From positions 1 through 14,965 of the forward strand of contig CANCAR010000048.1 of the NCBI GenBank assembly GCA_947374125.1: a stretch of 14,965 bases of DNA. Direction: 5' to 3'. This DNA is from Hyphomicrobiales bacterium (GTDB taxonomy: Bacteria; Pseudomonadota; Alphaproteobacteria; Rhizobiales; Beijerinckiaceae). The translations under genes and the position numbers were made by a program. Shown here piece by piece: positions 1-6,405 of the stretch. The notes below the pieces were generated by a model. It was not told the origin of the DNA and made no database searches. It saw nothing but the letters and a program-made list of their open reading frames with translations. Each line of letters opens with the position of its first letter. Within the stretch, counting starts at the first letter, position 1.

Positions 1-1
1 G

Positions 2-304
2 GATTACGGTAATGAGGAATTGCTGACCATTTCGGAAACGATGCTCGCCAAGCAAAATTACCATTTTGACCCTGAGGCTCGCGCCATTATGGCGTCCTAT
101 ATCGACAAACGCCGCCAGCAACCGCACTTCGCCAATGCCCGCTCCATCCGCAATGCCCTTGACCGCGCACGGTTAAGACAGGCAAACCGTTTGTTCAGTT
201 CCTCGAACGGTCCATTGGACGCCGAGGCGCTGTCCACCATTGCGGCGGAAGATATAGCGGCGAGCCGCGTGTTCTCCGGCGGGATCGATTCCAAGACCAG
301 CTAA
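2..304 (+). CDS. cbbX: CbbX, Rubisco activase AAA+ ATPase (3' end only)
   Basis: The reading frame is open from the window edge (base 2) to TAA at 302-304, giving the last 100 residues. The 5' part, with the Walker A and B motifs, lies outside the window. The visible tail matches the C-terminal helical lid of CbbX as I know it: an ML.xQNYHF segment, then PHFANARSIRNALDRAR (sensor-2 region) and a final EDI.ASRVF motif. CbbX is a hexameric red-type Rubisco activase. It uses ATP to pull inhibitory sugar phosphates from Rubisco and is itself activated by ribulose-1,5-bisphosphate. It is followed after 20 bp by rpe on the same strand, as in many proteobacterial cbb operons. A TTG at 20 is an internal codon and should not be taken as a start. 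The truncation is due only to the window boundary. Confidence 0.93.
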   Translation, partial: DYGNEELLTISETMLAKQNYHFDPEARAIMASYIDKRRQQPHFANARSIRNALDRARLRQANRLFSSSNGPLDAEALSTIAAEDIAASRVFSGGIDSKTS

Positions 305-324
305 ACCAGAAGAAAGCAATTTGT

Positions 325-999
325 ATGACCGGCAAGACCCTGATCGCTCCCTCCGTCCTTTCCGCCGATTTCTCCAAACTCGGCGATGAGGTTGAAGCTG
401 TTGTGAAAGCCGGTGCCGACTGGATTCATCTCGATGTGATGGACGGCCATTTTGTGCCCAACATCACCTTCGGCCCGCCCGTGATTAAAGCCATCCGCAA
501 CCGGACGGATAAGATCTTCGACTGCCATTTGATGATCGCGCCAGCGGATCCCTACCTCGCAGCCTTTGCTGATGCGGGGTGCGACTACATCACGGTGCAT
601 GCGGAAGCTGGCGTGCACTTGGATCGCTCGCTGCAAACCATTCGCGCTCTGGGAAAAAAGGCGGGCGTTTCGCTTAATCCATCGACGCACGAAAGCGTGA
701 TTGAATATGTGCTGGATCGGCTTGATCTCGTGCTGTTGATGACGGTGAACCCCGGCTTTGGCGGGCAAGCGTTTATTCCTTCGGTGATTGAGAAAGTCGC
801 CCGCGTGAAGAAGATGATTGGCACGCGTGATATTCGCATCGAGATCGATGGGGGTGTGACGCCAGAAACCGCACTGCAATTAACAGCGGCTGGTGCCGAT
901 GTGCTTGTCGCGGGCTCGGCGGTGTTTAAAGGTGGGCCTTCACACTATGCGAGCAACATCGCAGCGATCCGATCGGTCGCTGACGCTGCCGCGCGTTGA
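325..999 (+). CDS. cbbE: Ribulose-phosphate 3-epimerase
   Basis: This 224-residue TIM-barrel enzyme interconverts ribulose-5-phosphate and xylulose-5-phosphate in the Calvin cycle and pentose phosphate pathway. The length is normal for the family. Visible signatures are the N-terminal IAPSVLSADF, the HLDVMDGHFVPN block with metal ligands His35 and Asp37, DCHLM with His68, the phosphate loop MTVNPGFGGQ (139-148), IDGG with catalytic/metal Asp175, and the second phosphate-binding segment VAGSAVF (195-201). The ATG at 325 follows a weak purine-rich AGAAAG tract. The gene is 20 bp downstream of cbbX and 12 bp upstream of cbbZ, so one transcript is likely. I use the name cbbE because of this operon context; the general name is rpe. 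If the genome has a second rpe, this copy would be the autotrophy-dedicated one. Confidence 0.95.
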   Translation: MTGKTLIAPSVLSADFSKLGDEVEAVVKAGADWIHLDVMDGHFVPNITFGPPVIKAIRNRTDKIFDCHLMIAPADPYLAAFADAGCDYITVHAEAGVHLDRSLQTIRALGKKAGVSLNPSTHESVIEYVLDRLDLVLLMTVNPGFGGQAFIPSVIEKVARVKKMIGTRDIRIEIDGGVTPETALQLTAAGADVLVAGSAVFKGGPSHYASNIAAIRSVADAAAR

Positions 1000-1011
1000 A
1001 GGAATAAGACC

Positions 1012-1680
1012 ATGCCAACGATCCTTTTTGATCTCGATGGAACCTTGATCGACTCCGCTCCCGATATTGCAGCAGCGCTCAACCGCGTGCTGGATGCGGC
1101 CGGTCTTGATACGATGAGCGTTCCAGAGGTGGGCTTATTGATCGGCGAGGGCGTCGCCCGCCTTGTCGAAAAGGCGTTTGCCGCCCGCGGTGTCGTATTG
1201 ACGGCAGAGCGTCTTGCCGTTGAGGCCGCCTTGATGAACCGCCTCTATGATGCAGCTTTGACGGTTGATACCTTTGTGCTTCCCCATGCATTGGAAGCGG
1301 TCGCCGCGCTGCATGGCGAGGGGTTCCGTACGGCTGTCGTTTCCAACAAACCCGGCCATTTAACGCGTCAGATCGTTGATCATTATCGACTGACGCCGTT
1401 TCTCCATGCGGTGCAGGGGGCGGAAGATCATCTGCCGAAAAAGCCCGCCCCGGATATGCTGTTACACGCGATGGAAAAAGCCGGTGGCAGCGTGTCGGAT
1501 ACGATCATGGTCGGCGATAGTGGTATCGATGTCAAAGCCGCTCGTAATGCAGGCGTTCCGGTGATTTTGGTGCGTGGCGGCTATACAACCGTTCCGGTCG
1601 ACGAATTGGGTGCCGATATCGTGATTGAGCATTTAGGCCATTTACGCGCAGCGCTCATAAGCCTCGCCCGGACCGCTTGA
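1012..1680 (+). CDS. cbbZ: Phosphoglycolate phosphatase (HAD superfamily)
   Basis: This 222-residue HAD hydrolase fits Gph/CbbZ, which dephosphorylates the Rubisco oxygenation product 2-phosphoglycolate to glycolate. HAD motif I is FDLDGTLIDS with nucleophile Asp7 and Asp9. Motif II is the Ser111-Asn112-Lys113 stretch. Motif III Lys is in KKPAPD around residue 144. Motif IV is MVGDSGIDV with Asp169 and Asp173. The helical cap (about 15-85) is of the Gph type (APDIAAALN...). The start at ATG 1012 is supported by AAGGA overlapping the end of the upstream rpe gene (TGA 997-999), 8-9 bases away. The next gene begins 4 bases after this stop. Related HAD phosphatases with other substrates cannot be excluded by motifs alone, but the cbb context makes phosphoglycolate the best guess. 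Confidence 0.9.
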   Translation: MPTILFDLDGTLIDSAPDIAAALNRVLDAAGLDTMSVPEVGLLIGEGVARLVEKAFAARGVVLTAERLAVEAALMNRLYDAALTVDTFVLPHALEAVAALHGEGFRTAVVSNKPGHLTRQIVDHYRLTPFLHAVQGAEDHLPKKPAPDMLLHAMEKAGGSVSDTIMVGDSGIDVKAARNAGVPVILVRGGYTTVPVDELGADIVIEHLGHLRAALISLARTA

Positions 1681-1683
1681 TCC

Positions 1684-2382
1684 ATGTCGCTGAAGGCGTT
1701 GATTTTTGATGTCGATGGCACGCTCGCGGAAACGGAAGAGCTGCACCGCGCGGCGTTTAATCAGGCCTTTTCCGAAGCAGGCATAGACTGGTTTTGGACC
1801 GAAGACGATTATGAGAAGTTGCTCAAAGTAACCGGCGGCAAAGAGCGCATCCTTGCGCATGCAAAAGCGATTGGCGCGGAAAACATCGACCCCACCCCAC
1901 TGCATCTTCGCAAGACAGCGCTTTATAATGACCTCCTTCGCGCTGGTGCCTTGCCGCTTCGCCCAGGCGTTGAGGGGTTGATCCGTCATGCGCGAACGGC
2001 GGGCTTAAAGCTTGCCATCGCCACCACAACAAGCCGCGAGAATATCCATACGCTGTTGGATGTAAGCTTCGGTCCTGACGCCCGTTCGTGGTTCAGCGCC
2101 ATTTGCACCGGCGAGGATGTGACGCTCAAAAAGCCGGATCCGGAAGTCTATCAGATCGCGCTAGAACGCTTAGGTCTGCCTGCTTCCGCTTGTATGGCGT
2201 TTGAGGATACGCGCAATGGTATTTTGGCTGCGCGCGGCGCGGGACTCGATGTGGTTGTAACGCCAAGCCGCTATTCGGCTGCCGAGGATTTTTCTGGGGC
2301 GTTGGCGGTGATACCAACGCTTGAAAGCCACCATCTAAAAAGCGAGCAGAGCCTTGCCCCGCTCGCTTTCTTGTTGGCTTAG
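1684..2382 (+). CDS. cbbY: CbbY-type HAD sugar-bisphosphate phosphatase
   Basis: This 232-residue HAD hydrolase is the last gene of the cbb series. Motif I is IFDVDGTLAETEE (Asp9, Asp11, with the Glu17 typical of CbbY). The cap contains the CbbY-like stretch around LKVTGGKERI (47-56). Motif II Thr lies in AIATTTS (111-117). Motif III is LKKPDPEVY (148-156, Lys150). Motif IV is AFEDTRNGI (172-180, Glu174-Asp175). Characterised CbbY from Rhodobacter and Arabidopsis hydrolyses xylulose-1,5-bisphosphate, a Rubisco misfire inhibitor. That activity is inferred here from family and position. The start codon is ATG 1684, 3 bases after the cbbZ stop, with no strong Shine-Dalgarno, so translational coupling is likely. 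The 3' end overlaps the stop of the opposing fhs gene by 4 bp, and a hairpin lies inside its last codons. Confidence 0.9.
   Translation: MSLKALIFDVDGTLAETEELHRAAFNQAFSEAGIDWFWTEDDYEKLLKVTGGKERILAHAKAIGAENIDPTPLHLRKTALYNDLLRAGALPLRPGVEGLIRHARTAGLKLAIATTTSRENIHTLLDVSFGPDARSWFSAICTGEDVTLKKPDPEVYQIALERLGLPASACMAFEDTRNGILAARGAGLDVVVTPSRYSAAEDFSGALAVIPTLESHHLKSEQSLAPLAFLLA
2337..2374 (-). terminator. Intrinsic terminator hairpin for fhs, embedded in the cbbY 3' end
   Basis: A perfect 9-bp inverted repeat, AAAGCGAGC (2339-2347) and GCTCGCTTT (2361-2369), encloses a 13-base loop. Read on the - strand, just past the fhs stop at 2379, the stem runs into TTTTTAG, a good U-tract. Read on the + strand the stem is followed by CTTGTT, so it could also help end the cbb transcript. 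The element encodes cbbY residues at the same time, which suggests selection on both functions. Confidence 0.65.
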
Positions 2383-4055
2383 AACAGCCCTTCGACCTCG
2401 CCCTTTTCATTGAGCTTAATGACTTCGGCGGATGGCACGCGGGGCAGGCCCGGCATGGTCATGATCTCACCGCAGATAGCCACAATAAAGCCCGCACCCG
2501 CCGAGAGGCGTACTTCACGCACGGGAATCGAATGGCCGGTTGGCGCACCACGCACATTCGGATCGGTCGTAAACGAATACTGCGTCTTCGCCATGCAGAC
2601 GGGGAGATGGCCATAGCCTGCCGCTTCCCATACCTTCAACTGATCGCGGATCGATTTGTCAGCAATAACCGCTTCAGCATGGTAGATTTTCTTGGCGACC
2701 GTTTCGATTTTTTCGAACAATGGCATCGCGTCTGGATAGAGCGGCTGGAAATTGGCAACGCCCGATTCCGCAAGCTCGACAACCTTATGTGCAAGCTCTT
2801 CAATCCCCGCCGAACCCTGCGCCCAATGCTTGCAGAGGATGGCTTCCGAGCCTTGGCTCGCAACGAAGTCTTTTACGGCTTGGATTTCTGCGTCTGTGTC
2901 TGAGAAGAAGTGGTTGATGGCAACGACTACCGGCACGCCAAAGCCCTTGGTGTTGGCGATGTGCCGGCCCAGATTGGCACAGCCTTTCTTGACCGCATCG
3001 ACATTCTCAGCACCCAGATCAGCCTTAGCAACACCACCATTCATCTTCATCGCGCGCACGGTGGCGACGATAACGGCAGCCGATGGCTTCAAGCCAGCCT
3101 TGCGGCACTTGATGTCAAAGAACTTTTCAGCGCCCAAATCAGCACCGAAGCCTGCTTCGGTGACCACATACTCGCCGAGCTTCAACGCGGCGGTTGTCGC
3201 AATCACCGAGTTGCAGCCATGCGCGATATTGGCAAACGGGCCGCCATGCACGAAGGCTGGGTTGTTCTCGAGCGTCTGCACGAGGTTAGGCTGCATCGCG
3301 TCCTTCAGGAGCACCGCCATGGCGGTATCGGCCTTGATGTCGCGGCAATAGACAGGCGTCTTGTCGCGGCGATAGGCCACGACAATGTCGCCCAAACGCT
3401 TCTCAAGATCGTGCAAATCTTTTGAAAGGCACAAAATCGCCATCACTTCGGAGGCGACCGTAATATCAAAGCCCGTCTGACGCGGGAAGCCGTTCGACAC
3501 ACCACCCAGCGAAACGACAATATCGCGCAACGCACGGTCGTTCATGTCCATGACGCGACGCCACACGACGCGGCGTTCGTCGATGCCGAGCTCATTGCCC
3601 CAATAGATGTGGTTATCGATCATGGCGGACAGCAAATTATGCGCCGAGGTGATCGCGTGGAAATCGCCGGTGAAATGAAGGTTCATCTCCTCCATCGGCA
3701 CGACCTGCGCATAACCGCCGCCTGCTGCACCACCCTTCATGCCGAAATTCGGGCCGAGGGAGGCTTCGCGGATGCAGACAATCGCCTTCTTGCCGATGCG
3801 GTTCAAACCATCGCCCAAGCCGACCGTCGTCGTCGTCTTGCCTTCGCCTGCGGGTGTTGGATTAATCGCGGTGACCAAAATCAGTTTGCCGTCTTTGCGG
3901 CTTTCCAAAGATTTCAAAAAGCTCTGGCCGACCTTCGCTTTATCATGGCCATAGGGGAGTAGATCGTCCGCCGGAATACCAAGCTTGGCACCAATCGCCA
4001 TAATGGGCTGCTTCTTCGCCTCGCGGGCTATTTCGATGTCGGTCTTAACGGCCAT
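2379..4055 (-). CDS. fhs: Formate-tetrahydrofolate ligase
   Basis: This 558-residue enzyme condenses formate and tetrahydrofolate with ATP to 10-formyl-THF, feeding one-carbon, purine and serine-cycle pathways. The length matches the usual 555-560. The nucleotide loop TPAGEGKTT lies at 67-75, after ITAINPTPAG-like sequence. Other family blocks are LREASLGPNFGMKGGAAGGG-type sequence, the TGDFHAI motif, FVHGGPFANIAHGCNS, and GAGFIVAICGEIMTMPGLPR near the C-terminus. I start it at ATG 4055-4053 (MAVKTD), which has AGGGAG 7 bases upstream. The frame is open to 4106, but that extension lacks a better ribosome site and does not look like family sequence. It converges on cbbY and diverges from the NMO-family gene. 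Its place beside Calvin cycle and phosphonate genes suggests a C1 role, which is inference. Confidence 0.97.
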   Translation of the reverse strand: MAVKTDIEIAREAKKQPIMAIGAKLGIPADDLLPYGHDKAKVGQSFLKSLESRKDGKLILVTAINPTPAGEGKTTTTVGLGDGLNRIGKKAIVCIREASLGPNFGMKGGAAGGGYAQVVPMEEMNLHFTGDFHAITSAHNLLSAMIDNHIYWGNELGIDERRVVWRRVMDMNDRALRDIVVSLGGVSNGFPRQTGFDITVASEVMAILCLSKDLHDLEKRLGDIVVAYRRDKTPVYCRDIKADTAMAVLLKDAMQPNLVQTLENNPAFVHGGPFANIAHGCNSVIATTAALKLGEYVVTEAGFGADLGAEKFFDIKCRKAGLKPSAAVIVATVRAMKMNGGVAKADLGAENVDAVKKGCANLGRHIANTKGFGVPVVVAINHFFSDTDAEIQAVKDFVASQGSEAILCKHWAQGSAGIEELAHKVVELAESGVANFQPLYPDAMPLFEKIETVAKKIYHAEAVIADKSIRDQLKVWEAAGYGHLPVCMAKTQYSFTTDPNVRGAPTGHSIPVREVRLSAGAGFIVAICGEIMTMPGLPRVPSAEVIKLNEKGEVEGLF

Positions 4056-4159
4056 TGTTCTGCTCCCTTGTGTCAGGTTTCCGCCTGATCCAGCGTGATG
4101 TTTCATGCCGCATGATGCGACTAAATTCTATCAAATTTCCGTCAGGAACTTGTGCAAGA

Positions 4160-4200
4160 CAGGCGGAGACTTGACAATAACTCTTTTTCGATAGCGCAAT
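4160..4200 (+). promoter_or_regulatory. Candidate promoter for the nitronate monooxygenase gene
   Basis: A perfect TTGACA -35 hexamer lies at 4171-4176 in the fhs/NMO divergent gap. About 18 bases later is only a poor -10 (CGCAAT, 4195-4200). The call rests on the -35 and on position. The gap (4056-4241, 186 bp) also holds an 8-bp inverted repeat, TCCGCCTG (4080-4087) and CAGGCGGA (4160-4167), and a short TCAGG/CCTGA repeat (4073-4088). I could not identify a convincing fhs promoter; TAGAAT on the - strand is a possible -10 without a matching -35. Confidence 0.3.
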
Positions 4201-4241
4201 CCCGTCATGGCATGGCGTTAAGAGACAAGAGGTATTCTAGC

Positions 4242-5183
4242 ATGAGTATTCCTAGGTCGCTTCTGGATCATTTGCGGCTACCCGCCATCGCGGCACCGCT
4301 ATTTTTAGCCTCCGGCCCCGATATCGTCATTGAAACCTGCCGTTCTGGCGTCATCGGCACCTTTCCCGCGCTGAACCAACGCAGCACGCAAGGCTTGGAA
4401 TCCTGGCTCGATGAGATCATCGAACGCCTGTCAGCTTTCCCAAAGGCTGCTCCGTTCGGTGTTAATCTGATCGTCCATAAAACCAATATTCGCTTGCAGG
4501 CCGATCTCGAAACGGTGGTGAAATATCGCGTTCCTCTGGTCATCACCTCGCTTGGCGCGGTGCGGGATGTGGTGGATGCCGTGCATTCTTACGGCGGCCT
4601 TGTGTTTCACGATGTGATCAGCCGACGGCACGCCGAAAAAGCCGCAGAAGCTGGCGTTGACGGATTGATCGGCGTTTCGGCGGGTGCGGGCGGTCACGCA
4701 GGCAATCTCAATCCCTTCGCTCTGATCAACGAGATCAAATCGGCGTTTTCGGGAACGGTGATTTTGTCAGGCTCTATCAGCACGGGCCGCGAGATCGCCG
4801 CAGCCCGATTGATGGGGGCGGATATGGCCTATCTCGGCACCCGGTTTCTCGCGACCCGCGAGGCCCAAATTGACCCGGCCTATCGCTACATGATCCTCGA
4901 TTCGCGCGCCGCCGATATCGTCTACACGCCCAATATCTCAGGCGTGAATGCCAATTTCATGCGCCAAAGCATTATTGCCGCAGGGCTCGATCCGGATCAA
5001 CTGCCACCGCATGCGAAGCTCGATATGTCGTCTGAGGCCAAGGTCTGGAAGACGATTTGGTCAGCGGGCCAAGGCGTCGGGGCCATATCTTCTGTGATGG
5101 GTGCAGCTGAGCTGTGCGAGCAGCTCATTGTCGAATACCGTGAATCTGTTGCGGCAATGCAGCACGACGCTTTTGCCCATTAG
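4242..5183 (+). CDS. Nitronate monooxygenase family FMN enzyme (2-nitropropane dioxygenase-like)
   Basis: This 313-residue TIM-barrel flavoprotein has the family hallmarks. The N-terminal APLFLASGP contacts FMN. PFGVNL (71-76) is conserved. The FMN phosphate motif SAGAGGHAG (146-154) carries the family's active-site histidine at His152, and LSGSIS (175-180) and GADMAYLGTRFLAT (192-205) follow. Members oxidise alkyl nitronates such as the toxin propionate-3-nitronate, and some close relatives are instead NADH:quinone reductases. The substrate here cannot be told from sequence. The start at ATG 4242 (MSIPRS) has AAGAGG 9 bases upstream. The frame is open to a GTG at 4152, but that extra segment has no family similarity that I recognise. 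The gene is monocistronic, diverges from fhs, and ends in a hairpin shared with the converging hexapeptide gene. No obvious functional tie to phosphonate degradation. Confidence 0.85.
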   Translation: MSIPRSLLDHLRLPAIAAPLFLASGPDIVIETCRSGVIGTFPALNQRSTQGLESWLDEIIERLSAFPKAAPFGVNLIVHKTNIRLQADLETVVKYRVPLVITSLGAVRDVVDAVHSYGGLVFHDVISRRHAEKAAEAGVDGLIGVSAGAGGHAGNLNPFALINEIKSAFSGTVILSGSISTGREIAAARLMGADMAYLGTRFLATREAQIDPAYRYMILDSRAADIVYTPNISGVNANFMRQSIIAAGLDPDQLPPHAKLDMSSEAKVWKTIWSAGQGVGAISSVMGAAELCEQLIVEYRESVAAMQHDAFAH

Positions 5184-5204
5184 AACACGTCGTGTTCGAA
5201 TGGG
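5176..5204. terminator. Long inverted repeat between convergent genes, likely bidirectional terminator
   Basis: CCCATT-a-GAACAC (5176-5188) pairs with GTGTTC-g-AATGGG (5192-5204) around a 3-base loop. This makes a 12-pair stem with one internal mismatch. It contains the stop codon of the NMO-family gene (5181-5183) and ends just before the stop of the hexapeptide gene (5207-5209). On the + strand it is followed by a T-rich run after about 11 bases rather than directly. It is best read as a shared convergent terminator. Confidence 0.5.
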
Positions 5205-5206
5205 TT

Positions 5207-5824
5207 CTATCGATATTTTTCGACAAAAGCCTCGGCACCAAGTGCCCGAAAATCGGGTAATGCGACCCGTAGCTTTTCATGGTCCCAATCCCACCAAGCG
5301 AGCTCCTGCAACGCATCAGCAACTTTTTCCGGAAACCGACGGCGCACCGGCTTGGCGGGAACTCCGGCTACAATCATATAGGGCGCGACGTCTTTGGTGA
5401 CCACCGCACCAGCCGCAACAACGGCTCCTGTCCCGATGCTACGACCAGGCAAAATGATCGCTCCATGGCCAATCCACACATCATGGCCAATCGTGACGGG
5501 GGTGGAGCGTCGCCAATTGAAAAACTCGGTATCATCCGCTTCGCCCTCGAAATAGGCGCTGGCGCGATAGGTGAAATGCGCTTGTGTCGCCCGATGCATC
5601 GGATGATTGCCGGGATTGATCCGGACCATCGCGGCGATTGAGCAGAATTTTCCGATTGTCGTATAGATGACATCGCCATCGTTCACGATATACGAATAGT
5701 CGTCTAACCTACTTTCGACAAACTTCGTCCGCGCGCCAATTTCCGTATATCGCCCAAGGTCCGACCGAGCGACCATGGCCGTTGGATCGATGGATGGTTC
5801 AATTCCGAGTTTAGTACCTGCCAT
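5207..5824 (-). CDS. Phosphonate-associated hexapeptide-repeat transferase (DapH/DapD/GlmU-type)
   Basis: This 205-residue left-handed beta-helix protein fits the family of hexapeptide transferases found with C-P lyase genes (phosphonate metabolism protein, transferase hexapeptide repeat family). Repeats with [IV]G.x spacing run through 8-65 and 110-150. A loop with NHPMHRAT (73-80) holds histidines placed like the catalytic His of xenobiotic acyltransferases. The acyl-CoA-binding-type end VWIGHGAIILPG...VVAAGAVVTKDVAPYMIVAGVPAKPVR is typical, followed by a WWDW helix. It probably acylates a small amine or alcohol with acetyl-CoA; the substrate is unknown. It could act on aminoalkylphosphonates or C-P lyase intermediates, as PhnO does in enterics, but this is inference. 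The start at ATG 5824 has AGGAG 8 bases upstream. Its start codon overlaps that of phnN on the other strand (CATG at 5822-5825). Confidence 0.85.
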   Translation of the reverse strand: MAGTKLGIEPSIDPTAMVARSDLGRYTEIGARTKFVESRLDDYSYIVNDGDVIYTTIGKFCSIAAMVRINPGNHPMHRATQAHFTYRASAYFEGEADDTEFFNWRRSTPVTIGHDVWIGHGAIILPGRSIGTGAVVAAGAVVTKDVAPYMIVAGVPAKPVRRRFPEKVADALQELAWWDWDHEKLRVALPDFRALGAEAFVEKYR

Positions 5825-6401
5825 GATAGCCTCTCCTTTGTTCCCGAAACATGATCTGCAAGGTGCGCTTGTTCTGGTTGTCGGCCCATCGGGCAGCGGC
5901 AAGGACACGTTGATCGGTCTGGCCCGTCACGCATTGGCGAACGATCCGAAGTTCATCTTCCCGCGCCGCGTGATCACCCGCACGGCCTTGGCTGATGCGG
6001 AAGACCACGACACGATGGAGCTTGACGCCTTTCTTAAAGCCGAGGCCGAAGGCCGCTTTGCCTTGAGCTGGGGCGCCCACGGCCTTCGCTATGGCATTCT
6101 TGGCGATCACCTCGCGTCTGTTCCAGAAGGTGCTACGGCAATCATCAATGTTTCGCGCGGTGCCATTCCTCATGCCGAAAAGCTTGGCTGCCGCGTTACG
6201 GTTCTGTCGATTGTCTGCGATCCTGCTCTGCTGGCCGAGCGCATCGCCAAACGTGGGCGTGAAACGGTCGAGGAGATCGCTGCCCGGTTGAAACGCGAAG
6301 CGCCGATCGTTGTGACATCCGCCAAACTCGTGGAAATACGCAATGAAACCCGCCCCGAAGATGTGGCCCAGCCGGTGATAGACGCCATTTGCGCGGCTTA
6401 A
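5823..6401 (+). CDS. phnN: Ribose 1,5-bisphosphate phosphokinase
   Basis: This 192-residue guanylate-kinase-like protein is PhnN, which phosphorylates ribose-1,5-bisphosphate with ATP to give PRPP, the last step of the C-P lyase route. Walker A is GPSGSGKDT (21-29), with the Asp after the Lys that is typical of PhnN. PRRVITR (about 44-50), ALSWGAHGLRYG (substrate region) and NVSRGAIPHA follow. I start it at ATG 5823. No good Shine-Dalgarno precedes it, and in-frame ATGs at 5775 and 5790 would run deeper antisense into the hexapeptide gene. The homology begins about residue 14, so the exact start is uncertain. It lies on the strand opposite the phn operon, between the DUF1045 gene (4-bp convergent gap) and the hexapeptide gene (overlapping divergent starts). 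Its promoter must sit inside the hexapeptide gene. Confidence 0.9.
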   Translation: MIASPLFPKHDLQGALVLVVGPSGSGKDTLIGLARHALANDPKFIFPRRVITRTALADAEDHDTMELDAFLKAEAEGRFALSWGAHGLRYGILGDHLASVPEGATAIINVSRGAIPHAEKLGCRVTVLSIVCDPALLAERIAKRGRETVEEIAARLKREAPIVVTSAKLVEIRNETRPEDVAQPVIDAICAA

Positions 6402-6405
6402 GCCG
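6394..6405. repeat. 12-bp perfect palindrome at the phnN/DUF1045 convergence
   Basis: CGGCTTAAGCCG is perfectly self-complementary, contains the phnN stop codon (6399-6401), and abuts the DUF1045 stop (6406-6408). As RNA it forms only a 4-bp stem with a TTAA loop and has no T-tract, so it is a weak terminator at best. No other terminator is visible between these convergent genes. Confidence 0.4.

Noticed and set aside
301..879. 192-codon open frame on the - strand opposite rpe
   Set aside because: It lies wholly within a well-conserved epimerase gene, has no family similarity that I recognise and no ribosome site; it is a frame shadow caused by codon bias.
2752..3351. 199-codon open frame on the + strand inside fhs
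   Set aside because: The opposing fhs frame is highly conserved over the whole interval; the + frame is low-complexity Ala/Ser/Pro-rich, as expected of an antisense shadow.
4056..4106. N-terminal extension of fhs by 17 residues
   Set aside because: The family normally starts near MAVKTD, and AGGGAG is placed correctly for the ATG at 4055.
4152..4241. GTG start 30 codons upstream for the nitronate monooxygenase gene
   Set aside because: The extra segment would contain the putative TTGACA promoter element and does not resemble the family; ATG 4242 has a good Shine-Dalgarno.
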